NCBI RefSeq assembly: GCF_039710355.1
Contig: NZ_JBDKWZ010000002.1
Location: 62,001-126,000, forward strand
DNA length: 64,000 nucleotides
DNA from: Rapidithrix thailandica
GTDB taxonomy: Bacteria > Bacteroidota > Bacteroidia > Cytophagales > Flammeovirgaceae
Direction of reading: 5' to 3'
Shown here: positions 34,894 through 43,683 of the stretch, piece after piece
Layout: the number at the start of each line of letters is the position of its first letter
Position numbering within the stretch: the first letter of the stretch is position 1
Notes under the pieces: generated by a model
Told to the model about the DNA's origin: nothing
Databases searched by the model: none
What the model saw: the letters and a program-made list of their open reading frames with translations, nothing else
Translations under genes and position numbers: made by a program

Positions 34894-35214
34894 GGTTTGT
34901 TATTTTAGTTTAGAAATAGAAGGGATAGAAAAATGACTACCCTTGAGCGGGTAATTTTACGAGTATAATTTAAGGGAATACTTATTTAGAGTAAAGGGAA
35001 AAATGAAAATTTTTATTACGGGTTGATGGGTAGGAGTATGGGAGGGAGGTTATTTACCGATACATGCAAAATATTTCGGTAATGAATTTCTCCGAATTGG
35101 ATGTTTCTCAATATAAGGGTTGTCAATGAGGGTTGCTCCTTGGCCAGGTATATGCAAGCATTTATCCTGTTGTTGATCAAAAAATTCTTTGGGTATTCAA
35201 AGAAAGGACCGCTC
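34894..35214. other. Intergenic region upstream of the haem peroxidase
   Basis: This 321-bp stretch is AT-rich. It holds the peroxidase promoter region but no consensus pair that I can place, no hairpin with a T run and no coding frame of conviction. It marks the left edge of the AT-richer accessory stretch. Confidence 0.5.
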
Positions 35215-35571
35215 TTAGTCCTTATTTATTAGTTTATAATATTCCTCTTGAATATCGTCATCAATCTCTATGTTCAATTGACCTCCATAAAGTCGATCAT
35301 TTTGATCTTTTTTAGGTCCTGAAATCCAGAATTGATCTCCATTATCAAGATCAAAATAATTGGCTTTAAACCCCATGCCTTTTAAGCTCTGAAATCTTCT
35401 GCCTTTGTAATAAATCGTTTTGCCTGTTTTGGAAAAATACACTCTTCCAATTCTTGCATCTCCTTCAAGTCCACCGGATTTATCTTCTATGTACATGATA
35501 CGGGACCTCTCATGTTTGAACTCCTTAGGAAGTTCGTCCGAATTTAATAATATGTCTTCTTGATTACTCAT
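35215..35571 (-). CDS. Conserved short protein of unknown function (often misnamed Dxs)
   Basis: A 118-residue soluble protein. The core IMYIEDKSGGLEGDARIGRV, YFSKTGKTIYYKGRRFQSLK, GFKANYFDLDNGDQFWISGP and a final IDDDIQEEYYKLI belong to a widespread family that databases sometimes mislabel as 1-deoxy-D-xylulose-5-phosphate synthase (recalled; there is no resemblance to that enzyme). Its start codon overlaps the stop of the upstream propeller-fragment gene (TAATG), so translation is coupled. No function is known. The acidic N-terminal 20 residues are extra relative to the conserved core. Confidence 0.75.
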   Translation of the reverse strand: MSNQEDILLNSDELPKEFKHERSRIMYIEDKSGGLEGDARIGRVYFSKTGKTIYYKGRRFQSLKGMGFKANYFDLDNGDQFWISGPKKDQNDRLYGGQLNIEIDDDIQEEYYKLINKD

Positions 35572-35975
35572 TAATAACTATAATTAAGGTTAAAGTTTCC
35601 ATCATAACGAAAAACGCCGTAATGGGTACTTGCAATCCAGATATTGCCTTTCGAATCCTCCAAAGCATCAAAACTTTCAAGCCCTTCTGGTTTTGAGATT
35701 TTCGAAAGTGATTTCCCATCATAATGCATAACATCGGAAAGCGCAGTGATTAATAGATGGCCATCTCTAAGCCTCCTGATCTTTCGCGAAATTCTGTATG
35801 GAGCATTCGGCGTGAATACGGTATCTACCTCTTTAATAGGTGTGAAGCCATCCGGTAATTCACTTGCTTTTTGGCTGATGCTATTTTTGATGCGGTGATT
35901 TCTCTTCTTTTCTATACAGCATACAAAGGAAACGCATAAAATGACTACCATATAAAAATGCAGATGCTTTTTCAT
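35571..35975 (-). CDS. Short lipoprotein with a single Reg_prop propeller strand, probably truncated
   Basis: A 134-residue protein with a lipoprotein signal (MKKHLHFYMVVILCVSFVCC, lipid Cys 19 or 20). The mature part carries TPNAPYRISRKIRRLRDGHL, then FDALEDSKGNIWIASTHYGV and FRYDG, a two-component-regulator propeller (Reg_prop) repeat. Full propellers need six or seven such blades, usually in lipoproteins of 350 residues or more, so this looks like the N-terminal remnant of one that lost its remaining blades. It still has an intact reading frame and is coupled to the next gene through TAATG. Either a small functional lipoprotein or a truncated gene. Confidence 0.6.
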   Translation of the reverse strand: MKKHLHFYMVVILCVSFVCCIEKKRNHRIKNSISQKASELPDGFTPIKEVDTVFTPNAPYRISRKIRRLRDGHLLITALSDVMHYDGKSLSKISKPEGLESFDALEDSKGNIWIASTHYGVFRYDGNFNLNYSY

Positions 35976-36038
35976 TTTTATCTTATTACCAAGGGCAGTC
36001 TCATATAAGCGCCGGTTACGGGTTTTAAGTTATTGATT

Positions 36039-36620
36039 TTAGCAAATCCGGGTGGATTCAGCCGACAAAGAATCCGCCGTCATTGCGGTTATGTTTTGTG
36101 GTGTGTAGTTTTTATTAAACCAAGCCATTGGGATATCAGCCTCAAAATTTTCAGTTTTATTATCAATTCTTCTTTCAAATCGACCTTCAATTTTGAAGCC
36201 TAGTTTTTCATAAAATGTTATTGCTTTTACATTGCTTTCCCTAGCTATAAGCTCTACCCTTAAAATATCAGTCCTGTTATTTTCAATATGTTTTAAAAGG
36301 GAATTAAAAAGTAATGTCCCGAGCCCTTGATTTTGATATTCAGGGTCAACTACAATGGTCAATTCAGATAAAATATGGTCGAAAACACTAGGAGGTAATT
36401 TATAACAATGTATTTCTGCTATGATTTTGTCACCATTTGGTTGGTCAATAACCAAACAGATACCATTATTAATTGATTTTTTTAGATTGTTGATAATATA
36501 TGTTTCAGTAATTTCACTCTCAGTTCTTGCAATTCCACCGATTATTTTTGAAACTCGTTTGTAAAGTTCCAGCAAATTTTCTTTGTCTGTCAAATTAGCG
36601 AATCTTGTAGTATAGCTCAT
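36039..36620 (-). CDS. GNAT-family N-acetyltransferase
   Basis: A 193-residue protein starting at ATG 36620 (MSYTTRFANLTDKENLLELY); the frame is open to 36677 but without support. The GNAT fold is evident: beta4 ILSELTIVVDPEYQNQGLG with the acetyl-CoA loop motif Q-x-x-G-x-G (QNQGLG), then LLKHIENN, and ESNVKAITFYEKLGFKIEGR, the motif B end. Length without the tail is about 170, normal for a stand-alone GNAT. The last 22 residues (from NYTPQNITAMTADSLSAEST) look like read-through of flanking repeat-like DNA with its own inverted repeat at 36051-36078. The substrate is unknown. Confidence 0.83.
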   Translation of the reverse strand: MSYTTRFANLTDKENLLELYKRVSKIIGGIARTESEITETYIINNLKKSINNGICLVIDQPNGDKIIAEIHCYKLPPSVFDHILSELTIVVDPEYQNQGLGTLLFNSLLKHIENNRTDILRVELIARESNVKAITFYEKLGFKIEGRFERRIDNKTENFEADIPMAWFNKNYTPQNITAMTADSLSAESTRIC

Positions 36621-36840
36621 AAATAATTTATCTTTTCTCAAATTACACACAACGGTGGTTATATGGGTATTTGGCATTTCAAATGCTTCGCATTATCAAA
36701 ACAGCTCTATCGTAGCACCCTCTGCCAAATGATTTGTAATGGTCCTTTTCTTCGTTCCAAAAAGGATAAGTCCATCCAGAGGTGTACTTCCTCAGTTACT
36801 GGCGGATCCGCCTATTCAATTACTAGTGTCTCAGTTCTAT

Positions 36841-37389
36841 TTATTTCTGGTTTCTCAATACTTTTTTCTGATGTTGCTCAAAAATTCGTGAGATTATTCC
36901 TAAATAGGCCGCAATTTGATGTTGGGCAATTCACTGTGACAAGGTCGGATACCTTTCTAAAAAATCCAGATATCTCTTGTCTGCATTTTTGTGAAGCATA
37001 CTTATCATTCGCAATTGATTTGCTGCCAATGATTTTTGGTTCACGATCCTGAAAAATTTTTCTACTTTAGGCATCTCGACATACAAACGTTCTTTTGTAG
37101 CTCTGTCAATTGTTAAAATTACAGAATTTTCCAAGGCTTGTATATTGAGTTGTGAGGGCGTACCTAGAACGAAACTGCCTATGTCTAAAACCCACCGATC
37201 TTCGATTGTGAAATATAGGATATGTTCTCGAACATCTTCATCTTTATAGAAAATTTTAAAACAACCTTCGAGAACATACCCTTCGAAATTACAAATTTTA
37301 CCTTCTTTCAATAAAATCGTATTCTTTTCTACTTTTTCAGGCTTATAGTATGAACAGAACTTTGCCAGTTCATCTTTTGAAAAATCCAC
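36841..37389 (-). pseudogene. Crp/Fnr-family regulator broken by TGA before the DNA-binding helix
   Basis: Residues 1-152 encode a cyclic-nucleotide-binding-like sensor domain (MDFSKDELAKFCSYYK, LLKEGKICNFEGYVLEGCFK, YFTIEDRWVLDIGSF, FLERYPTLSQ). Translation stops at TGA 36933-36931. In the same frame the sequence continues IAQHQIAAYLGI, exactly where family members read LSQR-I-x-x-x-x-IASYLGI at the start of the DNA-binding helix-turn-helix, so a CGA (Arg) codon has become TGA. Beyond that the second helix is degraded (ISRIFEQHQKK) and the frame ends at 36841. The product could not bind DNA. Strong evidence of decay. Confidence 0.8.
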
Positions 37390-37436
37390 ATATTTTAAAA
37401 TATTTTATGGAAAGAAGTATAATCTGTCATGCTACT

Positions 37437-38022
37437 TTATTTCAAAAAATCTTCGGTTGATTCAACTTTAGAGTAGAGACCTCCCAATACATTCAGACCC
37501 GCCAAATAGGTTTCCGTAACTCGATTTGCTGGTAGGGATTTACCATGTAATTCTCGGTTTCTTGTTGTGACAGCGTCTGAAATAATGGTGTTTTCAAACC
37601 CCAAATCCATTGCTGCCCGGGTTGTGGCCGCCACACAAACATCGGTCATCATACCGGTTATTACCAAATTTGAAATGTTATTTTCCTTTAAATAGTCCAT
37701 CAATTCGGTTTCCCTAAAGCTATTAGGATTATTTTTTGTAATTACTTTCTCCGGACCAGTAGGCGCTACACTTTTGTGGATCTCCGCTCCTTACGTATTC
37801 GGTAAGAAGAAGGTAGGTTCCTTCTTGTAGGGCTATATGAATAACAAGCATACCTTCCTTTCGGGAGTAGGAGAGTATTTTACCAGCTTTTTCTGCCGTT
37901 TCATGGGCCTTTGCTAATTCCATGGTTCCACCTGGAAAGTAGTCGTTTTGAATATCAATGATTAACAAAGCCGTTTTTCCATCCGGGCTGTTTAAATTTG
38001 TTTTCGATGTGTTGTGTGACAT
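37437..38022 (-). pseudogene. Isochorismatase-family hydrolase with frameshift and internal stop
   Basis: The N-terminal part from ATG 38022 (MSHNTSKTNLNS) has the family start ALLIIDIQNDYFPGGTMELA with the catalytic Asp. At about 37828 the frame shifts; in the other frame the family sequence continues as PTFFLPNT-stop-GAEIHKSV, then VITKNNPNSFRETELMDYLK with the catalytic Lys, and NLVITGMMTDVCVAATTRAA with the nucleophilic Cys. So one frameshift and one TAA (where relatives have Tyr) break a gene of about 195 codons. The two remaining open pieces are 37437-37703 and 37729-38022. It is unlikely to make an active enzyme. Confidence 0.85.
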
Positions 38023-38035
38023 AAGTTGGTTTTTG

Positions 38036-38095
38036 TTATTTACAAGCTGTAAATGCCAAGGTAAATACAAGTATGGCAAATGTGATTCTTTTCAT
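38036..38095 (-). pseudogene. Orphan lipoprotein signal peptide (gene remnant)
   Basis: ATG 38095 starts MKRITFAILVFTLAFTACK followed directly by TAA. This is a complete lipoprotein signal with lipobox Cys18 and almost no mature protein. It ends 13 nt before the isochorismatase start and is in another frame. It is probably the 5' stub of a lipoprotein gene whose body was deleted. Confidence 0.55.
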
Positions 38096-38419
38096 TTCTG
38101 AACGTTTTTGGTTAAAAATCTTGAACAAAGATAAATTGACACCCAGGAAGTATAGGTTGAACAAGTTCAAGAAATGAATAGCCGGTCAAAGAAGACAATG
38201 CAGAAAGTTGTTAGGGGGCATATGAATGTTACCGTTATGGGTAATCCGGAGAGTGGAATAGATAAAATACTCTGTAAAAAAACAAGTGAAAGTAGTTTGT
38301 TGATAAAAATAGGGTTTTGTATTTCAAGAGGTATGAGTTTCTTAACTTTAGAGTCTTTCAAGTAAATATTAATGACCAGTAAAACGGATGGATAAATTTG
38401 TGGTATACAACCTTACTAA
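38096..38419. other. Intergenic region
   Basis: In this 324-bp gap short frames exist on both strands (about 60 codons, antisense to each other), but neither has a recognisable product or start context. No repeat, hairpin with T run or RNA gene is seen. Confidence 0.45.
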
Positions 38420-39544
38420 ATGATCTATATAACCGGAATTATTATAAGCGCTTTCCTTTCAATCTTGCTTTTAACGAAAAGGAATAAAAGCAGTGCCGAT
38501 AAAATACTTTTTATTTGGCTTTGTGTAATAACCTTACACCTTACAATGTTTGGGATTATCTCTTCTCAAGAATATATACAATTTCCTTATTTCTTGGGGC
38601 TTGAAATACCGATGCCTTTAGTACACAGTCCGTTTCTTTACCTTTACGTCACTGCTTTTACCACCCATCCTGCAAGAATCACTCATAAGTTACTGCATTT
38701 TATTCCGTTTGCCCTTGCCCTGTTGTCAATTCTACCGTTTTTACTACTAAGTTTTGATGATAAAATTCTTGTTTATCGAAACGGAGGCGAATCTTATCAA
38801 ATTCTTACCTTTACAATATTTACGGTCACTCTTCTTTCAGGTGTTGTATATTGTTTTTTGTCTCTTCGCTTTTTGTACATGCATAAAAAGAGCATTAGGG
38901 ATAATTTTTCCTATACTGAAAAAATTAATTTGCAATGGCTTTTCAATTTAGTAATCGGGTTACTTTGCATTTGGGTGATCGCTTTCTTCACCCCTGATAA
39001 ATATATCTTCTCTTTTGTTGTACTCTATGTGTTGTTCATTGGATATTTTGGAATTAAACAAGTTGGTATTTTTACCAATCCATTACCTGCAACGGACCCT
39101 TCGGGTTTTGAGTTGGAAGAGCCTTTTGATGAGATCGAAGTATCTGCCGAAAACTCAAAATACGAGAAATCTTTCCTTACAGATGATCAATTAGAAAGTA
39201 TACATAGTAAACTTGAACAATTGATAAGTCAAGAAAAATTGCACCTTGTGCCCGGGCTAAACCTGTCTATGGTGGCTAAACAACTTAATGTACACCCCAA
39301 CATACTTTCTCAAGTTATCAATAGGGTAGAACAAAAAAACTTTTTTGATTATATCAATAATTTAAGAGTTAAAGAATTTAAAGAAAAGGTTGCCAAGGCC
39401 GAAAATCAGAAATACACTTTACTTTCTCTTGCATACGAATGCGGCTTCAACTCAAAAACCTCTTTCAACAGAAATTTTAAGAATATCACCGGTCAATCTC
39501 CATCGGAGTATTTAAAAAATCTTCAAATTAAGCTCATTGAATGA
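38420..39544 (+). CDS. 7TM-AraC membrane-bound transcriptional regulator
   Basis: A 374-residue protein. The first 215 residues contain about six or seven TM segments, with the conserved HSPFLYLYVTAFTT stretch of Bacteroidota membrane-sensor AraC proteins. A linker of about 40 residues leads to the AraC HTH domain at about 255-370: LNLSMVAKQLNVHPNILSQV, NFFDYINNLRVKEFKE and YTLLSLAYECGFNSKTSFNR, NFKNITGQSPSEYLK. The HTH is intact. The gene lies on the plus strand just upstream of a lipoprotein hydrolase and an outer-membrane protein (160 nt), which it may regulate. The ligand is unknown. Confidence 0.9.
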   Translation: MIYITGIIISAFLSILLLTKRNKSSADKILFIWLCVITLHLTMFGIISSQEYIQFPYFLGLEIPMPLVHSPFLYLYVTAFTTHPARITHKLLHFIPFALALLSILPFLLLSFDDKILVYRNGGESYQILTFTIFTVTLLSGVVYCFLSLRFLYMHKKSIRDNFSYTEKINLQWLFNLVIGLLCIWVIAFFTPDKYIFSFVVLYVLFIGYFGIKQVGIFTNPLPATDPSGFELEEPFDEIEVSAENSKYEKSFLTDDQLESIHSKLEQLISQEKLHLVPGLNLSMVAKQLNVHPNILSQVINRVEQKNFFDYINNLRVKEFKEKVAKAENQKYTLLSLAYECGFNSKTSFNRNFKNITGQSPSEYLKNLQIKLIE

Positions 39545-39704
39545 GTTTCATGATTCATGCACAAAGGTTCATCTTTCATAACTTGTTGATTTATAATATT
39601 TTGCTTGGTAAGCTTGTGAGCGGTTAAATGTGTTCCACCCTTCATTTCAGGGCGATTTTCGATTGAAGCATACTGATTTTTGTACAAATTTTAAATCAAA
39701 AATT

Positions 39705-40691
39705 ATGTGCAAAAAAATTTTATTAGCAATTGCCTCAACTTGCTTATTGCTCAGTGCTTGCGAACAAGAACTTTATCTTGACAAACCGGGCAACTTAGTA
39801 CCGGAAACGGTAGATGAAAACTTCAATTTACCATCCATCACGGTGAATGGTACCGTTTTACATGCTGAAACTTATGGAAATCCTGCCAATCCAATGGTAG
39901 TATTTTTACATGGGGGGCCAGGAGCGGACTATAGAAATGCGCTAAGTATCAAACAGTTGGCAGATGATGGGTACTTTATTGTTTTTTATGACCAACGTGG
40001 ATCAGGGCTTTCGAGAAGACATGATAAGGGTATTTATTCTATTCAACTGATGTTGGATGATTTGAACGCTGTTATTGAACATTATAAGTGTTCATCAAGT
40101 CAAAAAGTATTTCTTTTCGGTCATTCCTGGGGGGCAATGTTAGCTGCAGGATATATCAATTCCTACCCTGACCAGATAGATGGGGCCATATTGGCCGAAG
40201 CGGGAGGGCTCAATAAAAAATTATGGAATGAGTATAGTGAAAACAGTCGGAAAGTTAAGCTTTTTGCAGAAGCAACCAATGATATACTCTATTACGATCA
40301 ATTTCTCACCGGACGGGAAAACGATCACGAAAGATTGGATTATAAAGTAGGAATAGCTTCAAGCTATACCTATGCTAAAGGCAATGATGAAGGTATAGAG
40401 GGACCATCACCATTTTGGAGAAATGGAGCGGTCGTTTTAAATGCTCTTTCGAAGATCGCTGAAAAGGATGGATTTGACTTCACAACCAACCTCAGTAATT
40501 ATACAACGAAAGTTCTTTTCCTATATGGCGAAAATAATGCGTCTCACGGACTGGAATTTTCTGAGAAGGAAGCTGCATTTTTTCCAAATCATGAAATCGT
40601 TCAAATTGATGATACAGGCCATGAAATGATTTACTTCAAATGGGATTCAGTGTATCCAGTTGTGCTTGATTATTTAATTGCGCTAAACTAA
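39705..40691 (+). CDS. Lipoprotein alpha/beta hydrolase, proline-iminopeptidase-like
   Basis: A 328-residue protein starting at ATG 39705 (MCKKILLAIASTCLLLSAC, lipid Cys19). An in-frame ATG at 39630 would bury the signal. The alpha/beta hydrolase fold is clear: oxyanion HGGPGADYRNAL, then YFIVFYDQRGSGLS, the nucleophile elbow LFGHSWGAMLAAGY (G-H-S-W-G), and the C-terminal IDDTGHEMIYF with the catalytic His. The HGGPG motif is the mark of the proline iminopeptidase branch (peptidase S33), here as a surface or periplasmic lipoprotein. The next gene follows after only 5 nt, so they form an operon. The substrate is unproven. Confidence 0.87.
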   Translation: MCKKILLAIASTCLLLSACEQELYLDKPGNLVPETVDENFNLPSITVNGTVLHAETYGNPANPMVVFLHGGPGADYRNALSIKQLADDGYFIVFYDQRGSGLSRRHDKGIYSIQLMLDDLNAVIEHYKCSSSQKVFLFGHSWGAMLAAGYINSYPDQIDGAILAEAGGLNKKLWNEYSENSRKVKLFAEATNDILYYDQFLTGRENDHERLDYKVGIASSYTYAKGNDEGIEGPSPFWRNGAVVLNALSKIAEKDGFDFTTNLSNYTTKVLFLYGENNASHGLEFSEKEAAFFPNHEIVQIDDTGHEMIYFKWDSVYPVVLDYLIALN

Positions 40692-40696
40692 TTGCC

Positions 40697-41371
40697 ATGA
40701 AAACTTTACAAGTATTAATTTTTAGTTTGTCTCTGGCTTTTTACATCTCCCCAATCAATGCACAAACGATCAATTGGAATGCTACAGAAAACGCTGAACA
40801 TCTTTTAAGCATTGGTGTAGGGTGGGATTATAGTTTGTCATACAATATGGGTTACACTTATCGGTCTAGCACAAAAATACCTTGGGTACTAAACACCCGT
40901 TTTTCAATGCCATCCGGAGAAAAGCTATTGGATGATTTCAAAGTAAAGATTGGTGGTCAAGTAGTACTTATAAACGGCTCAAATTTTAAAATGGGTATTA
41001 TTCTAAATGGTATTTACAGGAGATTTGAGAACCCTTTGGTCAGATTGCAAAATTTCGGAAGTGAAATAAAAGGTGTTTTTGGATATTACAGGGAGAAATG
41101 GTTTGTAGGTGGTGAAATTGGTTTTGACAAAGCTATAGTTACACACTTTAAGCACTCTGATTCTTTTAAGCAAAACATTTTGAGCGAGGTAAAAGACGGT
41201 TGGTACGAGCCTGCTGCAGGAGGACACTTTCTGTATGGAATACAAACAGGATATTCGTTTAAAAAATCTGATTTAACGCTCAATATTGGCAAGGTAATCA
41301 GACAAGATTTTAAAGCCACACCACTTATTCCTTATTATCTAATGTTAGGCTATAACCATAGGATTCATTAA
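40697..41371 (+). CDS. Outer-membrane beta-barrel-like protein
   Basis: A 224-residue protein with signal peptide MKTLQVLIFSLSLAFYISPINAQ. The mature part alternates polar and hydrophobic residues in short strands with many Tyr, Gly and Phe (LLSIGVGWDYSLSYNMGYTY, NGIYRRFENPLV, WFVGGEIGFDKAIVTHF, FLYGIQTGYSFKKSDLTLNI) and ends LIPYYLMLGYNHRIH, consistent with an eight- to ten-strand barrel. It is co-transcribed with the hydrolase 5 nt upstream. I do not recognise a named family. It may help position or export a product of the hydrolase (speculative). Confidence 0.7.
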   Translation: MKTLQVLIFSLSLAFYISPINAQTINWNATENAEHLLSIGVGWDYSLSYNMGYTYRSSTKIPWVLNTRFSMPSGEKLLDDFKVKIGGQVVLINGSNFKMGIILNGIYRRFENPLVRLQNFGSEIKGVFGYYREKWFVGGEIGFDKAIVTHFKHSDSFKQNILSEVKDGWYEPAAGGHFLYGIQTGYSFKKSDLTLNIGKVIRQDFKATPLIPYYLMLGYNHRIH

Positions 41372-41391
41372 ACTTTTGGCTGTAAAAGGCG

Positions 41392-41529
41392 ATGAATGTA
41401 TTTAAAATTATCAAGGCTTGTGATATGTATACCACAAGCCCTGGTTTTCCTACAGAAATGCCCCGCAGTATAGATGCGACTTTATATGCTGCCATCCGGG
41501 TGATTGATGCCGGAAATCTTGGGGATTAG
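41392..41529 (+). CDS. Possible small protein or gene remnant
   Basis: An ATG at 41392 opens 45 codons ending at TAG 41527-41529, overlapping the 3' end of the convergent ABC-F gene by 4 nt. The product (including YTTSPGFPTEMPRSIDATLY) looks peptide-like rather than random, but matches nothing I know. A short inverted repeat (GGCTTGTG/CACAAGCC, 41415-41422 and 41433-41440) lies inside it and could be a terminator for the barrel gene instead. Confidence 0.25.
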   Translation: MNVFKIIKACDMYTTSPGFPTEMPRSIDATLYAAIRVIDAGNLGD

Positions 41530-43421
41530 TTTTTCAAATCATCTAATTCCATCCAGCGCAGGGTCTTTTCTTCAATAGTATCCATCAATTCTCCTACTTT
41601 TTCAGAGAGCTTTTGCAATTCTTCATGATCGGTGATTGTACCGCTGCTTAATTGCTGATTGACGGCTTCTTTTTCCTCTTCCAGCTTTTCTATTTCGATT
41701 TCAAGAGCTTCGTATTCTTTCTGTTCTTTGTAAGAAAGTTTCTTCTTGGAAGTACTGGGCTTTTGTGTTTTCTTTTTATCGGTGTCAGAGGTTTCTTTGG
41801 TTTTGGCCTTTTCTTCTTTTTCTATCCGGAGTTGCTCATTACGGTACTCCGTATATTTACCGTTGAAATCACGGATTTTTCCTTTCCCTTCAAATACAAA
41901 TAAATGATCTACCAATTTGTCCATGAAGTAACGGTCGTGCGTCACAATGATCACACAACCTTGGTATTCACTCAAAAAATCTTCGAGGATATTCAATGTC
42001 ATTAAATCCAGGTCGTTGGTTGGCTCATCCAAAATGAGAAAGTTGGGGTTTTTGACCAAGACTGTCAACAGGTACAGGCGTCTTTTCTCCCCTCCGCTCA
42101 ATGTGGAAACATAGGCGTATTGTTGCTCGGGAGGAAACTGAAAGGTTTGTAAAAACTGTGAAGCTGTAAAGTTTTTTCCATTGCTCATCGGAATGACTTC
42201 CGCAATTTCTTTTACCACATCGATGACCCGTTTGTCTTCGGTCAGTTCCAGGCCTTTTTGAGAGTAGTAGCCAAAAGCAATGGTTTCCCCTTTGTCAATT
42301 TCCCCTTGATCAAAGGCTTCTTGTTCCGTAAGAATATTCAGAAAGGTAGATTTTCCCACTCCGTTTTTCCCGACAATACCGATGCGCTCTTTCTTTTTAA
42401 ATACATACGAGAAGTCGTCCAGGATTTTGAGTTCTCCATAGGCTTTGGAAAGGTGTTTCAATTCCAGGATTTTGCCACCCATTCTTTTCATCTGCACATC
42501 CAGTTGCAACCCCTCTTCTTTGCGTTTGCCTTTGGCTTTGGTCTTTAAATCCTCAAAGGCATCCATCCGGTATTTGGCTTTGGTACCCCGGGCTTTGGGC
42601 ATCCGTCTTACCCAGTCCAGCTCTTTGCGCATCAGGTTCCGGGCTTTCTCTGTAACCCGGGAATTCATCTCGATGCGTTCTGCCCGTTTCTTCAAATAAT
42701 ATTCGTAGTTCCCTTTGTGATGATAAAGGCCGGTATCGTCCATTTCCAGGATTTCCGTGCAAATGCGGTCGAGGAAATAGCGGTCGTGTGTGACCAGAAG
42801 TAAGGTCATCTTGCTGCGAATCAGGTAATTTTCCAACCATTCGATCATTTCCAAATCCAAGTGGTTGGTGGGCTCATCCAAGATGAGAAAATCCGGCTCT
42901 TCGATCAGCACCCGGCTCAATGCCACCCGTTTTTGTTGCCCTCCGGAAAGTTGGTCTACCGGCCGGTTCAACTGATCAATATTAAACGTGGTCAGGATCT
43001 GTTTTACTTTCAGCTCCAGGTCCCAGGCCTTTAAGGTTTCCATTTGCTGTGTGGCTTCTTCCAGTTGGGCAAAAGCCTCGTCTCCCGCTTGCGTATGTTG
43101 CAATTCCAAGGCTCTTTCATAATTTTTGATCGCTTGGAACAAGGGGTTTTCAGACTGGAAAATATATTCGATCACACTGAGCCCTTTCTCAAAGTGAGGA
43201 TCTTGTTCTAAAAAGCCTACGGAAATATCTTTGTTAAAGGCAAATTCCCCGCCATCGGCCATTTCACGTTCTGCCAGGATACGGAGCAGGGTGGATTTTC
43301 CGGAGCCGTTTTTGGCAACCAAAGCCACTTTCTGGCCTTGTTCCAAGCCAAAGCCGATTTGTTCAAATAAAGCTTTATCTCCGTAATTTTTGGATAAATT
43401 CTCGACTGATAGGTAATTCAT
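41526..43421 (-). CDS. ABC-F family ATPase, Uup-like
   Basis: A 631-residue soluble protein with two ABC domains and no TM segments. Domain 1: Walker A AKNGSGKST (first Gly replaced by Ala), signature LSGGQQKRVALSR, Walker B FLILDEPTNHLDL. Domain 2: GKNGVGKST, LSGGEKRRLYLLT, FLILDEPTNDLDL. Between them lies the P-site tRNA-interaction linker rich in Arg and Lys (LMRKELDWVRRMPKARGTKA). The C-terminal 90 residues are a charged coiled coil (KKKLSYKEQKEYEALE onward), the Uup hallmark. ABC-F proteins act on ribosomes; Uup also binds branched DNA. Start at the ATG of MNYLSVENLSKNYGD. Confidence 0.92.
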   Translation of the reverse strand: MNYLSVENLSKNYGDKALFEQIGFGLEQGQKVALVAKNGSGKSTLLRILAEREMADGGEFAFNKDISVGFLEQDPHFEKGLSVIEYIFQSENPLFQAIKNYERALELQHTQAGDEAFAQLEEATQQMETLKAWDLELKVKQILTTFNIDQLNRPVDQLSGGQQKRVALSRVLIEEPDFLILDEPTNHLDLEMIEWLENYLIRSKMTLLLVTHDRYFLDRICTEILEMDDTGLYHHKGNYEYYLKKRAERIEMNSRVTEKARNLMRKELDWVRRMPKARGTKAKYRMDAFEDLKTKAKGKRKEEGLQLDVQMKRMGGKILELKHLSKAYGELKILDDFSYVFKKKERIGIVGKNGVGKSTFLNILTEQEAFDQGEIDKGETIAFGYYSQKGLELTEDKRVIDVVKEIAEVIPMSNGKNFTASQFLQTFQFPPEQQYAYVSTLSGGEKRRLYLLTVLVKNPNFLILDEPTNDLDLMTLNILEDFLSEYQGCVIIVTHDRYFMDKLVDHLFVFEGKGKIRDFNGKYTEYRNEQLRIEKEEKAKTKETSDTDKKKTQKPSTSKKKLSYKEQKEYEALEIEIEKLEEEKEAVNQQLSSGTITDHEELQKLSEKVGELMDTIEEKTLRWMELDDLKN

Positions 43422-43683
43422 GTTCGTCTATTAAGGTTATTGCACATGTTTGTACGCTTAATAAGTGCCATTGTATCCACCTAAATAAGCTTCTTTTGAT
43501 TTTTTTCAACCCGCTCTTCTTCCTCTTTCACTAGCTGACTTTGGAGTGCTAATGTTCTCGTGAGGGAAGTAGAACAAAGCGCTGAAATTTCTAACATGTA
43601 CTCAGTGTGCAAAGGAAACAAGAAGGGAGGACTTAATCAAAGGCCTCCGGAGAAAAGGAGCCGGAGGGAAGAGGGATGATAGA

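Noticed and set aside
36039..36110. Integron attC-like site at the GNAT 3' end
   Set aside because: There is an inverted repeat (36051-36078) but no GTTRRRY core or integrase, so a cassette boundary cannot be supported.
36663..37052. Plus-strand frame of 129 codons
   Set aside because: It is antisense to the crp pseudogene, which has clear homology on the minus strand.
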